Assembly: GCA_016222825.1 (NCBI GenBank)
Contig: JACRQF010000010.1
Span: forward strand, 186,001-250,000
Reading direction: 5' to 3'
From: Verrucomicrobiota bacterium
Lineage (GTDB): Bacteria > Verrucomicrobiota > Verrucomicrobiia > CAIQCK01
DNA length: 64,000 bases
The notes under the pieces were generated by a model, which was not told the origin of the DNA, ran no database searches, and saw only the letters and a list, made by a program, of their open reading frames with translations. This document shows, piece after piece, positions 53,616 through 61,747 of the stretch. Both the position numbers and the translations under genes were made by a program. Position 1 is the stretch's first letter; the number at the start of each line of letters is the position of its first letter.

Positions 53616-53877
53616 TTCGCGGGCATGGCGGTGTTGGTTCTACATGATTATAGTTAAGTTCCAACGGATTCTGTGCTCTTGCCTTTTCCTATTGCTCCTC
53701 GGTGATCGGCCCTGTTGATTGTGCTGATGACAGCGCCAAAGCCGTGCCGGGTATGGTGAGAAAAAGAAAAAAGAAAAACTGATTGCCGATTTCCTGCTGA
53801 TTGCACAGACGCCTGCTGTGCTGTCGCTGAATGTCGTCGGTTGTCATGCTCGGCACGCTCGTCATGCTCTTTCATGC

Positions 53878-55422
53878 CTAAGAGGAAACGGAGTCATTCC
53901 CTGTATGGACGGAAACAGCATGTTCAACATGTGAGCATGTCACAGAGTTGACTTCCTCCACGCGATAACGCCTATCGCGGCCCTTGTGCTCTGCCAAAAA
54001 CCTGCGCTTGCCCACCAGTCGCCCTTCGTAGCGCGCTAACAATCGGCCTAGCCTTGCTCGATCTGCCCGCTCTAGGTCGCCCTCTCCGCCGATGATGGAC
54101 TCGAAACAGCCTTCCCGCCGCGCCATGCCCACCAGTTCGCCAAAGGACCAGTGCTTGCCAGCCTCCATTGCTGCCGTCAACCGCCGCATATCGTCGCCGT
54201 CTTGATCTGCTGTCGCCGCGATGTTCGCGGTTGCCAGCGGGCAGCCGTAACCCGCCGCCTTGACTATGCCGCCAACGATGTTCGCCCAAGTAGGGAAAGC
54301 AGAATGTCCCCTGCTCGGCGCGGGCCGTCCCGCGTTATCCCAATGCCGCACCATCGCCCACAATGCCGCGAGGATGTTCGCCCGCATCGCCAGCAACGCC
54401 GGCACGTCCAGCACACGCTTGAATTGCCGGTCTTCTGCTCGCTCGGCTTCAAGGTGCAATTCGATAAACAGACTGCGCCGCCGCATGTCCGGGCTAACGG
54501 TAAGGCCATTGCCTGTAATGAATACAGTCGCAAGGTTGTCCGCCGTGAAGGATTCGCTGACACCCAGCACCCGATCCGACCACGTAGGCGCGGACAAGAA
54601 CCCTTCCAACGCGGCGGAACTCAGTTTGCCCCTGAGATTGTCGAGGAACACCAGTTGCCGCGCCTCGCGCACTGCCGTCAGAAGCACCTTGCGCATTTCG
54701 TCATCCGTGTCAGCCTTGCAACCTGTCGGCAGTCGGCCCAGCGTCGGCACAATCGCGCACGCCGCCAGCACCGACTTGCCAGCACCCTCCGCGTTCGCCA
54801 CATAGACGAAGGCCGGGCGCAGGCTTTTTTCCGGCAATAGCCCGTTGCAGTAGAGACTGAGCATCGCGGCAACTGACACGGCCTTCGACCTGTCGCTGTC
54901 CGCGAAACAGAACTCGGCCAGCAACTCATCTATCACACCGCGCGCAGCCGCCAAGTCCATCGTTTCGCCGTAGGACAACCCGCCGCTCATCGTCAACGTC
55001 TTGCTCTCCATATCGTAGCCTTCCGGCAACAGTTCAATCCGCCCGTCCGCCCTCAACACAGGCAACCGCGCTGAATTGACGCGGCAAACCTCAAGGAGCC
55101 GATTCAAGAATTGTGGTGAGGCCAACACGCCGCGCGCGTTGTCTTCGGTCATCGTAACCCCGACCTCACAGACCTGGCCCTGATAGTTTCGCCGCCGATA
55201 GCAAACAACATGTTGCTCCGCCAGCGTGCGGAACTCCTGCGGCGTGATGGCGTGCAATTCTCCACCACGCAGGACAACAGGATGATGGTTCAGCCGATAG
55301 ATGCCTTTATCAAAGAGTCGCGCGCCTAGCTCCGACGCGAAGGCGCTCAACAAGTAGTCTTCGCCGGGTAGTCGCACCTTTGGTCGCGGGTCGGTGATGG
55401 CTGTTTGCAGAGCGTCAGTCAT
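53878..55422 (-). CDS. AAA+/SF3-like ATPase of the element (replication-type helicase?)
   Basis: 514 residues from the ATG at 55422, which overlaps the previous stop as ATGA. Walker A is NAEGAGKS (210-217), Walker B QLVFLDN (Asp260), then FITGNGLTVSPDMRRRSLFIEL, the sensor-1/arginine segment typical of virus-type and island replicative helicases. Residues 1-200 are unassigned and could hold a primase-like or DNA-binding part; the C-terminus ends in a variable tail (SVTCSHVEHAVSV). Role in replication of the excised circle is inferred. Confidence 0.75.
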   Translation of the reverse strand: MTDALQTAITDPRPKVRLPGEDYLLSAFASELGARLFDKGIYRLNHHPVVLRGGELHAITPQEFRTLAEQHVVCYRRRNYQGQVCEVGVTMTEDNARGVLASPQFLNRLLEVCRVNSARLPVLRADGRIELLPEGYDMESKTLTMSGGLSYGETMDLAAARGVIDELLAEFCFADSDRSKAVSVAAMLSLYCNGLLPEKSLRPAFVYVANAEGAGKSVLAACAIVPTLGRLPTGCKADTDDEMRKVLLTAVREARQLVFLDNLRGKLSSAALEGFLSAPTWSDRVLGVSESFTADNLATVFITGNGLTVSPDMRRRSLFIELHLEAERAEDRQFKRVLDVPALLAMRANILAALWAMVRHWDNAGRPAPSRGHSAFPTWANIVGGIVKAAGYGCPLATANIAATADQDGDDMRRLTAAMEAGKHWSFGELVGMARREGCFESIIGGEGDLERADRARLGRLLARYEGRLVGKRRFLAEHKGRDRRYRVEEVNSVTCSHVEHAVSVHTGNDSVSS

Positions 55423-55652
55423 ATACCGGCGCTTTGCATTTTTTCTATCCGCTTCACTTCGTTGCGACACAGTTCGCACTCGCAAGGCTTCAGTCGTCTG
55501 TGCGCATCTATCGCCATGCCCATAAGCACTCTTCCTGTCTGCTCTAAGGCAAACCGCTCATACAGTTGTCGAAACACCTCATCAACACTTAGCCCCTTAA
55601 TCGTAAGCCTACAGGCCAATCTCGTGATGACTACGCTGACTCCTTCATTCAT
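55419..55652 (-). CDS. Small element protein with CxCxxC
   Basis: 77 residues with CECELCRNE near the C-terminus, a possible zinc or iron-binding site. Stop and start overlap both neighbours by 4 nt, which supports that it is a real gene. Function unknown. Confidence 0.65.
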   Translation of the reverse strand: MNEGVSVVITRLACRLTIKGLSVDEVFRQLYERFALEQTGRVLMGMAIDAHRRLKPCECELCRNEVKRIEKMQSAGI

Positions 55653-55885
55653 TTGGCACCTCCTTCGTCATTGCTGCTGCTACCGACGCTGCTATTCCGT
55701 TCCAACCACGTCGCAAGGTCTGACTCGCGCACGCGGATTGCTCTGCCGATTCTGACAACCCGCAACCCATGCTCCGCGTAGAGTCTCCAGCCCATCACGG
55801 CGGACACTTGGAGTCGCGCACAGACATCCTTCATCGTCAGCAACCTCTCACAGGTTGTTGTTGCGCTAGATAGTGGCGCGCTCAC
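55649..55885 (-). CDS. Excisionase-like HTH protein
   Basis: 78 residues. LLTMKDVCARLQVSAVMGWRL and VRIGRAIRVRESDLATWLE are the winged-helix pattern of Xis/AlpA/MerR-type DNA-binding proteins encoded by islands. It likely directs excision or represses the operon. Overlaps both neighbours by 4 nt. Confidence 0.75.
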   Translation of the reverse strand: MSAPLSSATTTCERLLTMKDVCARLQVSAVMGWRLYAEHGLRVVRIGRAIRVRESDLATWLERNSSVGSSSNDEGGAK

Positions 55886-56163
55886 GAAGCACCTCCCTCA
55901 GTTTGGCGGGCAAGAAACTCCCTCACGCTGCGGAGATTGATCAGGCGAATACCGGTCTTCGCATCAGGCTTGCGGCGAAGGCAGACGCTTCCAATTTTTC
56001 CGTCCCGAATGAGCTGGTAGCAGAGGCCGCGTTTGATGCCGAAGAATCTTTCTATATCCTGCACGCGCCCAAACTCGACAGGCTCAGAGGCCACCGCGCC
56101 GGCCCCGACTGGCGCTACAGGTGTTTTTGCGCCCGCAGCCGCATTTTGTGCGTTTGTATTCAT
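55882..56163 (-). CDS. HTH-domain DNA-binding protein
   Basis: 93 residues from MNTNAQNA at 56163 (a longer form starts at 56199). FGRVQDIERFFGIKRGLCYQL and RLINLRSVREFLARQ again match the excisionase/HTH_17 pattern, with RKPDAKTGIR as the wing. Two such proteins in tandem are unusual; one may bind att arms and one the promoter. Confidence 0.7.
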   Translation of the reverse strand: MNTNAQNAAAGAKTPVAPVGAGAVASEPVEFGRVQDIERFFGIKRGLCYQLIRDGKIGSVCLRRKPDAKTGIRLINLRSVREFLARQTEGGAS

Positions 56164-56209
56164 GTGCACAACATCCACCCCCTGCACACTCGCACGCAAA
56201 GGCGGCTCG

Positions 56210-57109
56210 CTAATTAGGACAGGTTTTGCGGGCAGCGGGTCGTCCGGGTTGTCGCTCTGTCACCAAACCCAAACGTTCACGTCGTTTTTTAATGGCATCT
56301 GGCGACAAACGCGTGCCAATAGCCTTATGGATTTCACGCGCGATTTCGACTGGCTGCATTTCGTTCCACTTGGAAGGAATCCAGTTGATGGCGAGCAGGC
56401 GGTCTATTTCGTCAACACGGCGATGTTTGCGACGAAGCCCTTTGGCGAGTTGTTCAAGCATCGGAATGGGCATGGACGGATCAAGTTGCAGTCGGTGGTG
56501 GTTGTAGATTTCCGCCGCGAACACTCTTCGTTGTTGTCGTATAAGCTCACTCCAACGATTCTCGTCCGTTTCAGATTCAAGCGTCTCGGCAATCCGTGCT
56601 GTTCTTGGAAACAGTCTTCTAAACACCAGACACTCTGCCTTGAGCGAGTCTTCTTGCTGAATTTGCTGGTGGGGAGTCGCCAGTTGCGATGACGACGGGA
56701 GTGTAAGTAATTCTGCGCGTGGGCAACCATACTGTTTGCGCAGAACGTCGTAGAACACATTTCGAGCTTTGCCATCGGTGTCTGCTGCCAGCGGGCAATA
56801 CTTCTCCCTCGGTGTTGCACCTTCGGCAAACTCGGTGCGAACGATGACCCAATGAGAAAGTTGGCCAGTCCAGTTTGGCAGCGTATCAGTGCAATTACGC
56901 AGGGAGAACCGCGTAACTTTGACGATCTCACCAATAGCAAAGCCACTGCCGTAGTCCGCCAGCCGAATCTGTCCAACACGGGGCGCGGTCTGATGCGGCA
57001 GTAGATAGAGCCAGAGTTGCCCCGGAAGGATTTGCTTCGGGTTTTTGGACGGCAACAATCGCATCGTCGCCCAAACAACAGTTTCAACATCGTCGCAGGC
57101 AGTTGTCAT
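56210..57109 (-). CDS. Element-encoded protein of unknown function
   Basis: 299 residues, no signal peptide, basic C-terminus (KKRRERLGLVTERQPGRP). N-terminal 80 residues read like a small beta-barrel (QLWLYLLPHQTAPRVGQIRLADYG, IVKVTRFSLRN). The C-terminal helix with DAIKKRRERLGL resembles DNA-binding tails. Composition is about ten points lower in GC than host genes. Not recognised. Confidence 0.65.
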   Translation of the reverse strand: MTTACDDVETVVWATMRLLPSKNPKQILPGQLWLYLLPHQTAPRVGQIRLADYGSGFAIGEIVKVTRFSLRNCTDTLPNWTGQLSHWVIVRTEFAEGATPREKYCPLAADTDGKARNVFYDVLRKQYGCPRAELLTLPSSSQLATPHQQIQQEDSLKAECLVFRRLFPRTARIAETLESETDENRWSELIRQQRRVFAAEIYNHHRLQLDPSMPIPMLEQLAKGLRRKHRRVDEIDRLLAINWIPSKWNEMQPVEIAREIHKAIGTRLSPDAIKKRRERLGLVTERQPGRPAARKTCPN

Positions 57110-57297
57110 TTTTTAATCTCTCGTTCACCTGTGTCACCCGTGTCAAGTCGCCCTGTTTCTTCCGAGTGCCTTTTGACAACAGCCGTCGCTCGATACAGGT
57201 TGAAACGTTGAGCCGCGCCGCTGGCGAAACTTTCCCAGAGCGCGGACAGAGACAGGAACGGTATGAAATTTGATCGGTTTCGTCTTCAAACGTCGCC

Positions 57298-57564
57298 ATG
57301 AACATCCCCTTTCAATGCCGGCCCTCAAGGTCAAAACGGAAAGTGCAACGGGTAAAACCGTGGCACCTGCAAGCCGTCTCGGTGCTTGCTCAGGGCAGGA
57401 GCCTGACCGCCGCAGCTCGCGAACTTGGCCATGCTCGTCAAACCCTCTCCACCCTCTGGGCGCAACCGTGGTTCAAACAGATGGTTGCTGATACCATGAC
57501 GAAAGCCGCAGAGCCGATGGTAATGGCAGCACTTACTGTTAGACCAGATGAGGGACAACACTGA
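57298..57564 (+). CDS. Putative small HTH protein
   Basis: 88 residues. AVSVLAQGRSLTAAAREL and HARQTLSTLWAQPWF are a homeodomain-like helix-turn-helix as in phage terminase-small or transposase N-terminal parts. The truncated look (ends soon after the HTH) could mean a remnant. No clear ribosome binding site. 57110-57297 holds no other gene. Confidence 0.4.
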   Translation: MNIPFQCRPSRSKRKVQRVKPWHLQAVSVLAQGRSLTAAARELGHARQTLSTLWAQPWFKQMVADTMTKAAEPMVMAALTVRPDEGQH

Positions 57565-57663
57565 TGACGCTTGATTTCATACGCTTGAACTGATATTCGA
57601 CGGCACAGATGGATTGTGTGATAACCAAGATGGTGAAACAATGAGTCCATCTCGGAGTTCGCA

Positions 57664-58227
57664 ATGAGCCAGAACGAATGGTTCTACATTATTCGGGGCA
57701 AGAAAACAGGCCCAGTATCGGTGTCAGACCTTACAGCCCTCGTCGTTTCGGGTCGCTTGCAGCCTACTACCTTGGTATGGAAGTCCGGGATGGCTGATTG
57801 GGCGTCCGCATCATCAATCGCTGAGATTACCGCTGCATTACCACCGCCGATACCTCAGTCAGAAATCCCGCAACAAAGAGGCCAGTTCACAACCTGCCAA
57901 AACTGCGGCGGCTGGATCGTCGCATTTTCACACCGAGACGCCGACGGCAGAGTGTTTTGCTCCCGTAAATGTCTCCACTGGTTCAACGGGCCTCGCACTT
58001 TCTGCGGTAAGTGTATTGCAGAAACCACGGACGAGTCTGTCGGTAATCTATTACGACTGAACGGCATTGGTGCTAAATTGATGGGGCAAGGGGACAGGTG
58101 CCCGGAGTGCGGCTCAGTTGTTAGTTGTTTGATCGTCACAGTATTCTACTTGCCAACCGTTCCGCTGAAGCGATATCGCGTGTTATACACGTCTCCGAGT
58201 TCGTTCCATACTCGGCGGCTGAGGTGA
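57664..58227 (+). CDS. GYF_2 (DUF4339) domain and zinc-ribbon protein
   Basis: 187 residues. A GYF_2 domain covers 6-60 (WFYIIRGKKTGPVSVSDLTALV, TLVWKSGMADWASASSI), then cysteine-rich segments CQNCGGWI, FCSRKCLHWF, FCGKC and CPECGS that can bind zinc. The last 45 residues are hydrophobic in part (LIVTVFYLPTVPL). GYF_2 domains bind proline-rich peptides and occur in membrane-linked proteins. On the strand opposite to the core genes, so it may be cargo. Confidence 0.7.
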   Translation: MSQNEWFYIIRGKKTGPVSVSDLTALVVSGRLQPTTLVWKSGMADWASASSIAEITAALPPPIPQSEIPQQRGQFTTCQNCGGWIVAFSHRDADGRVFCSRKCLHWFNGPRTFCGKCIAETTDESVGNLLRLNGIGAKLMGQGDRCPECGSVVSCLIVTVFYLPTVPLKRYRVLYTSPSSFHTRRLR

Positions 58228-58762
58228 AGGTGAACATTCTGAAATGATTCGAGCTAGGATCGAGAACGAGAACCCGTTTTTTGAAAAGGGTAGAGAGCGA
58301 AAGAAACACTATCAAGAGAGAGGCCACCCCCACCCGCCAAAGGGGGCTAGATGTTCTCGCCCCTGTCATCCTCGCTCTTGTTGCCACCGTCTTGCACCAC
58401 GGCACAGCTTCAAACCCTGCGGGCCGCGCAATGGTCAGCGCCAGCGCCGCAAGTGCTGACAGCCGATGCCGCCGCAATTCCGCCCCTGCGCCCGCCCGTT
58501 CCACGCCAGCCCCGCCCCTTTTGCCACCTTGCGCCCAATCATCGTGCCAGCGGCCAACGTCGGCGTTCTGCGGGCCAACGTAGCGGCAGACACAATCAGC
58601 ACTGTCGCGGGAAAACACCGCACGACACAGCGAAGGCATAGGGGGACTTCCGGCGCGAAGTTTTCGCAGGTGGGCATACAAACGGGCCTACTCAGCGATT
58701 TTGGCTTGCGGCGGCTCGCTGGGTGGAAACGCTGCAAACCGTTGGAATACCGTGCAAAAAAG
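58228..58762. other. Element right end without supported gene
   Basis: 535 nt with several overlapping short frames on both strands, none with start signal, motif or consistent codon bias. Imperfect Pro/Ala-rich frames result from the local composition. Confidence 0.5.
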
Positions 58763-58807
58763 TGGAGCCGGGAAAGGGATTTGAACCCTCAACCACCTGA
58801 TTACAAA
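58763..58807. other. Right attachment site (inside tRNA-Thr)
   Basis: Identical to 52207-52251; the match ends in the anticodon loop, so the functional tRNA gene lies at this end. Confidence 0.92.
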
Positions 58808-58837
58808 TCAGGTGCTCTACCGTTGAGCTATCCCGGC
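58763..58837 (-). tRNA. tRNA-Thr (anticodon TGT)
   Basis: 75 nt, 5' end at 58837. Acceptor GCCGGGA pairs with TCCCGGC, D arm GCTCAACGGTAGAGC, anticodon stem CCTGA/TCAGG with loop TTTGTAA, T arm GGGTTCAAATCCC, and encoded CCA at 58765-58763. Its 3' half serves as attachment site of the integrative element. Confidence 0.95.
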
Positions 58838-59046
58838 GTTGGCTTCGACCGAAGTGCCGTTTCTGAACCTGCCGGCGTGCCAATCCGAAGCTGCGGGCCA
58901 GTGTAGTTTTCGTTTTGGAGTTTGTCCATCCTTCACAACGAGCTTCCATCCGTTGGCCGCCCTGGCAGGCTGCGCTTGCGCGGGGCGCGAGCGCCGGCTA
59001 AGAAGTTGGGCGTGAAAACCATTGTCGTTTACTGTCGGTGACTCCG

Positions 59047-61089
59047 ATGTCCGATCCCGCCTGGCTGGATGAACTGAATCCGCAACAGCGCGCCGCCGCC
59101 ACACATGGCGACGGGCCGCTGCTCGTCATCGCTGGCGCCGGCACCGGCAAAACCAAGACACTCGCCGCCCGCGTCGCGTGCCTGTTGGAACGCGGCGTCC
59201 CGGCGGAGCGCATTCTCCTGCTCACCTTCACCCGCCGCGCCGCGCAGGAGATGATCCGCCGCGCGGAGCATTTCGTCCGTCACTCGTCACTCGTCACTCG
59301 TCACTCCGCCCGCGTCTGGGGCGGCACGTTCCACGCCGTTGCCAACCGTCTCCTGCGCCAGCACGGCCATGCGGTCGGGTTGACGCCGGACTTCACGGTG
59401 CTCGACCAAGCCGACGCCGAGGATTTGCTGAATCTCATCCGTCAGGAAATGGGCCTCCACTCGCGCGAGAAGCGGTTCCCGAGGAAAGGCACGCTGCTGG
59501 AGATTTACTCCAAGTGCGTCAACAGCCAGCAGCCGCTCGACAAGGTGGTGCCGCGCGATTTCCCGTGGTGCGCCGGCTTCGACGAGGAAATGGCACGGCT
59601 CTTCGCCGCCTACACCGACCGCAAGCAACAGCTCCACGTCCTCGACTACGACGACCTGCTGCTGTTCTGGTTCCACCTCATGCGGACGCCGGAAGGCGGC
59701 CCGCGCGCGGCGGAGCGGTTCGACCACATCCTCGTGGACGAGTATCAGGACACCAACACCCTCCAAGCCGAGGTGCTCCGGGCAATGGCCGCCGCGAAGC
59801 GCAACATCACGGTTGTCGGCGACGATGCGCAGAGCATCTACGGTTTCCGCGCCGCGACCGTCCGCAACATCCTCGACTTCCCGAAACAGTTCCCCGGCGC
59901 CACGGTCATCGCGCTGGAGCAGAACTATCGCAGCCTCCAGCCAATCCTCGACGCCGCCAACGCCGTCATCGCCCGCGCGCGCCATCGCTTCACGAAGAAC
60001 CTCTGGAGCGAGCGGCACAGCGAACAGCGGCCGTTGCTGGTGACGTGCGTGGACGAGGCGCAGCAGTGCCGGTTCGTCTGCACGCGCATCCTGGAGCAAC
60101 TCGAAGCGGGCGTGCCGTTGCGCCGGCAGGCGGTGCTCGTCCGCACGGGCCACTGGAGCGACATGCTGGAGGTGGAGATGACGCGGCGCAACATCCCGTA
60201 TCGGAAATTCGGCGGCCTGAAGTTCCTCGAAGCCGCGCACGTGAAAGACCTGCTTGCGCTGCTGCGGTTGCTGGAAAACCCGCGCGATCAGGTCAGTTGG
60301 CTGCGCGTGCTGAACCTGCTCCCCGGCGTCGGCGGCGTGACTGCCAACAGCGTCCTCCGCTTCCTCACCGCAAACAAACACGACTTCCGCGCGCTCGCCC
60401 ATTGCTCCGTGCCCGCCGCGGCAACCGAACGCTTCCGCCAACTCGCCACAGTGCTGCGCGAACTCGCGGGCGAGGGCGTCGCCCTTCCCGCCCAGATCGA
60501 GCGCATCCGGCAGTTCTACGACCCGATCTTCCGCGAAGTTTACGACCACGCCGAGGTGCGCATCCGCGATCTGGAGCAACTCGCGGCCATCGCAGGCGGC
60601 TTCGGCTCGCGCGAGGAATTCCTCTCCGACCTCACGCTCGACCCGCCGTCGGGCACGGGTGATTGGGCGGGCGCGCCGCACAAGGACGAGGAGTGGCTGA
60701 CCCTCAGCACCATCCACTCCGCCAAAGGTTGCGAGTGGGACGTGGTATTTCTGATTCACGCCGCCGACGGCGTCATCCCCAGCGACCTGACCACCGGCAA
60801 CGCCGATGAGATCGAGGAGGAGCGGCGGCTGCTTTACGTCGCGTTAACGCGCGCCCGGAACTGGCTCTACGTCTGCTACCCGTTGCGCTACTACGCCGAC
60901 AAGCACGTCCTCGGCGACCGCCACAGTTACGCGCAACTCACGCGGTTCATCCCCGCCGACGTGCGCCGACTGTTCGAGCAGGTGACGCTGACGCTGCCCA
61001 AGCCGGCGTCAGGGAGCCAAGGACCCGCAAAGGTGGAAACCGACGCGCGAGCGAAGATTCGCGGTCTCTGGTCGCCGCAAGGTGGCTGA
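59047..61089 (+). CDS. UvrD/PcrA-family DNA helicase
   Basis: 680 residues from the ATG at 59047; a GTG at 59038 is an alternative. SF1A motifs: LNPQQRAAATHGDGP, Walker A GAGTGKT, LLLTFTRRAAQEM, DEYQDTNTLQ, VGDDAQSIYGFR, EQNYRSL and STIHSAKGCEW, RRLLYVALTRA. It unwinds DNA in repair or replication restart. Between motifs Ia and Ib, a (CGTCACT)4 tract (59278-59305) encodes an extra RHSSLVTRHS. Codon use fits the host chromosome. Confidence 0.93.
   Translation: MSDPAWLDELNPQQRAAATHGDGPLLVIAGAGTGKTKTLAARVACLLERGVPAERILLLTFTRRAAQEMIRRAEHFVRHSSLVTRHSARVWGGTFHAVANRLLRQHGHAVGLTPDFTVLDQADAEDLLNLIRQEMGLHSREKRFPRKGTLLEIYSKCVNSQQPLDKVVPRDFPWCAGFDEEMARLFAAYTDRKQQLHVLDYDDLLLFWFHLMRTPEGGPRAAERFDHILVDEYQDTNTLQAEVLRAMAAAKRNITVVGDDAQSIYGFRAATVRNILDFPKQFPGATVIALEQNYRSLQPILDAANAVIARARHRFTKNLWSERHSEQRPLLVTCVDEAQQCRFVCTRILEQLEAGVPLRRQAVLVRTGHWSDMLEVEMTRRNIPYRKFGGLKFLEAAHVKDLLALLRLLENPRDQVSWLRVLNLLPGVGGVTANSVLRFLTANKHDFRALAHCSVPAAATERFRQLATVLRELAGEGVALPAQIERIRQFYDPIFREVYDHAEVRIRDLEQLAAIAGGFGSREEFLSDLTLDPPSGTGDWAGAPHKDEEWLTLSTIHSAKGCEWDVVFLIHAADGVIPSDLTTGNADEIEEERRLLYVALTRARNWLYVCYPLRYYADKHVLGDRHSYAQLTRFIPADVRRLFEQVTLTLPKPASGSQGPAKVETDARAKIRGLWSPQGG
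59278..59305. repeat. CGTCACT x4 tract inside the helicase gene
   Basis: Four perfect heptanucleotide units; the reading frame is kept and encodes residues near position 80, in a surface loop after the FTRRAAQEM motif. Confidence 0.9.
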
Positions 61090-61287
61090 ACTTCCGTCAA
61101 AACTGCGCGCCCGTCGCTTCAGCCCGCTTCAGAACGCGCGGCGATGTCCAGGCGCTTCGGATGAATGCAAAGCGTGCCCGTGCCGGTGGGCGCGGCAAAA
61201 TCGCAACCTTCAGCAGGAGGCGCGAGGCATTCCACATGAGTCCCCTTTCCGAAACGCCGGGCGCGGCAACTCTTCGATCCCGGAAAA

Positions 61288-61485
61288 GCCCCCACCGCCG
61301 GCAGTCCGACGCGGCTCTTGCCACGTCCTGCGCTTGAGTCAGCCGATTGCGTTGCACCCACTGCGGGCAGCCCCACCCTGCTTCTGCCTCGTCCGGGGTT
61401 CGAGCCGGCCATCTGCGTTGCCCCCACCGCCGGCAATCCGACCCGGCTTCTGCCTCGTCCTGGATTCGTCTCAGCCATCTGCGTT
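61288..61485. repeat. 66-bp tandem repeat (3 units)
   Basis: Units start at 61288, 61354 and 61420, each GCnCCCACnGCnGGCA followed by GnCnTGCnnCGTCC and ending AnnTGCGTT, 66 nt = three times 22. On the minus strand each encodes a 22-residue peptide with SRVGLPAVGA. The frames through it (61119-61520) lack a clear family; I do not call them genes. Confidence 0.8.
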
Positions 61486-61747
61486 TGCTCCTGACACGTT
61501 CTCGTCCAGCCGCGCATCACATCTTGCAGCTTGGCTGTTTACTACCACGACGCCAGATGCAAACACCAGCCTTTCGTTTTCGTTGCACGGCCGTCTGCCA
61601 ACCACCAGCTTCCCCACGAGTTCCGTGTCACCAAAGCCACCCACCCCTGGCATCTCTGGCGTCCCTGCCTCCGCGACTTCCTCCAACAGCTCTTCCCCCC
61701 GCCCAACTCTTAACTGGTCCTCGGAACAGCGCTCATCCCCCGTCGAA

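Larger units (their letters stand above)
52207..58807. mobile_element. Small integrative element in the 3' part of tRNA-Thr
   Basis: Bounded by a perfect 45-bp direct repeat (52207-52251 and 58763-58807) identical to the tRNA-Thr 3' half. Excision would release a 6556-bp circle and leave the tRNA gene intact. Contents: tyrosine recombinase at the left end, an AAA+/SF3-like ATPase, three small genes including an excisionase-like one in an ATGA-coupled operon, an unknown 299-aa protein, and plus-strand HTH and GYF_2 genes. No phage structural, conjugation or terminase gene is recognisable, so it resembles a satellite or mobilisable island. Composition is less GC-rich than the host parts. Confidence 0.9.

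Noticed and set aside
53654..53875. 73-residue frame between integrase and ATPase genes
   Set aside because: No motif, start signal or codon bias; region is probably the regulatory spacer of the element.
57084..57305. 73-residue minus-strand frame in the element
   Set aside because: No start signal or motif and it overlaps the plus-strand HTH gene start.
58136..58906. Frames in the right end of the element and over tRNA-Thr
   Set aside because: They contradict each other in frame and strand and one runs through the tRNA gene.
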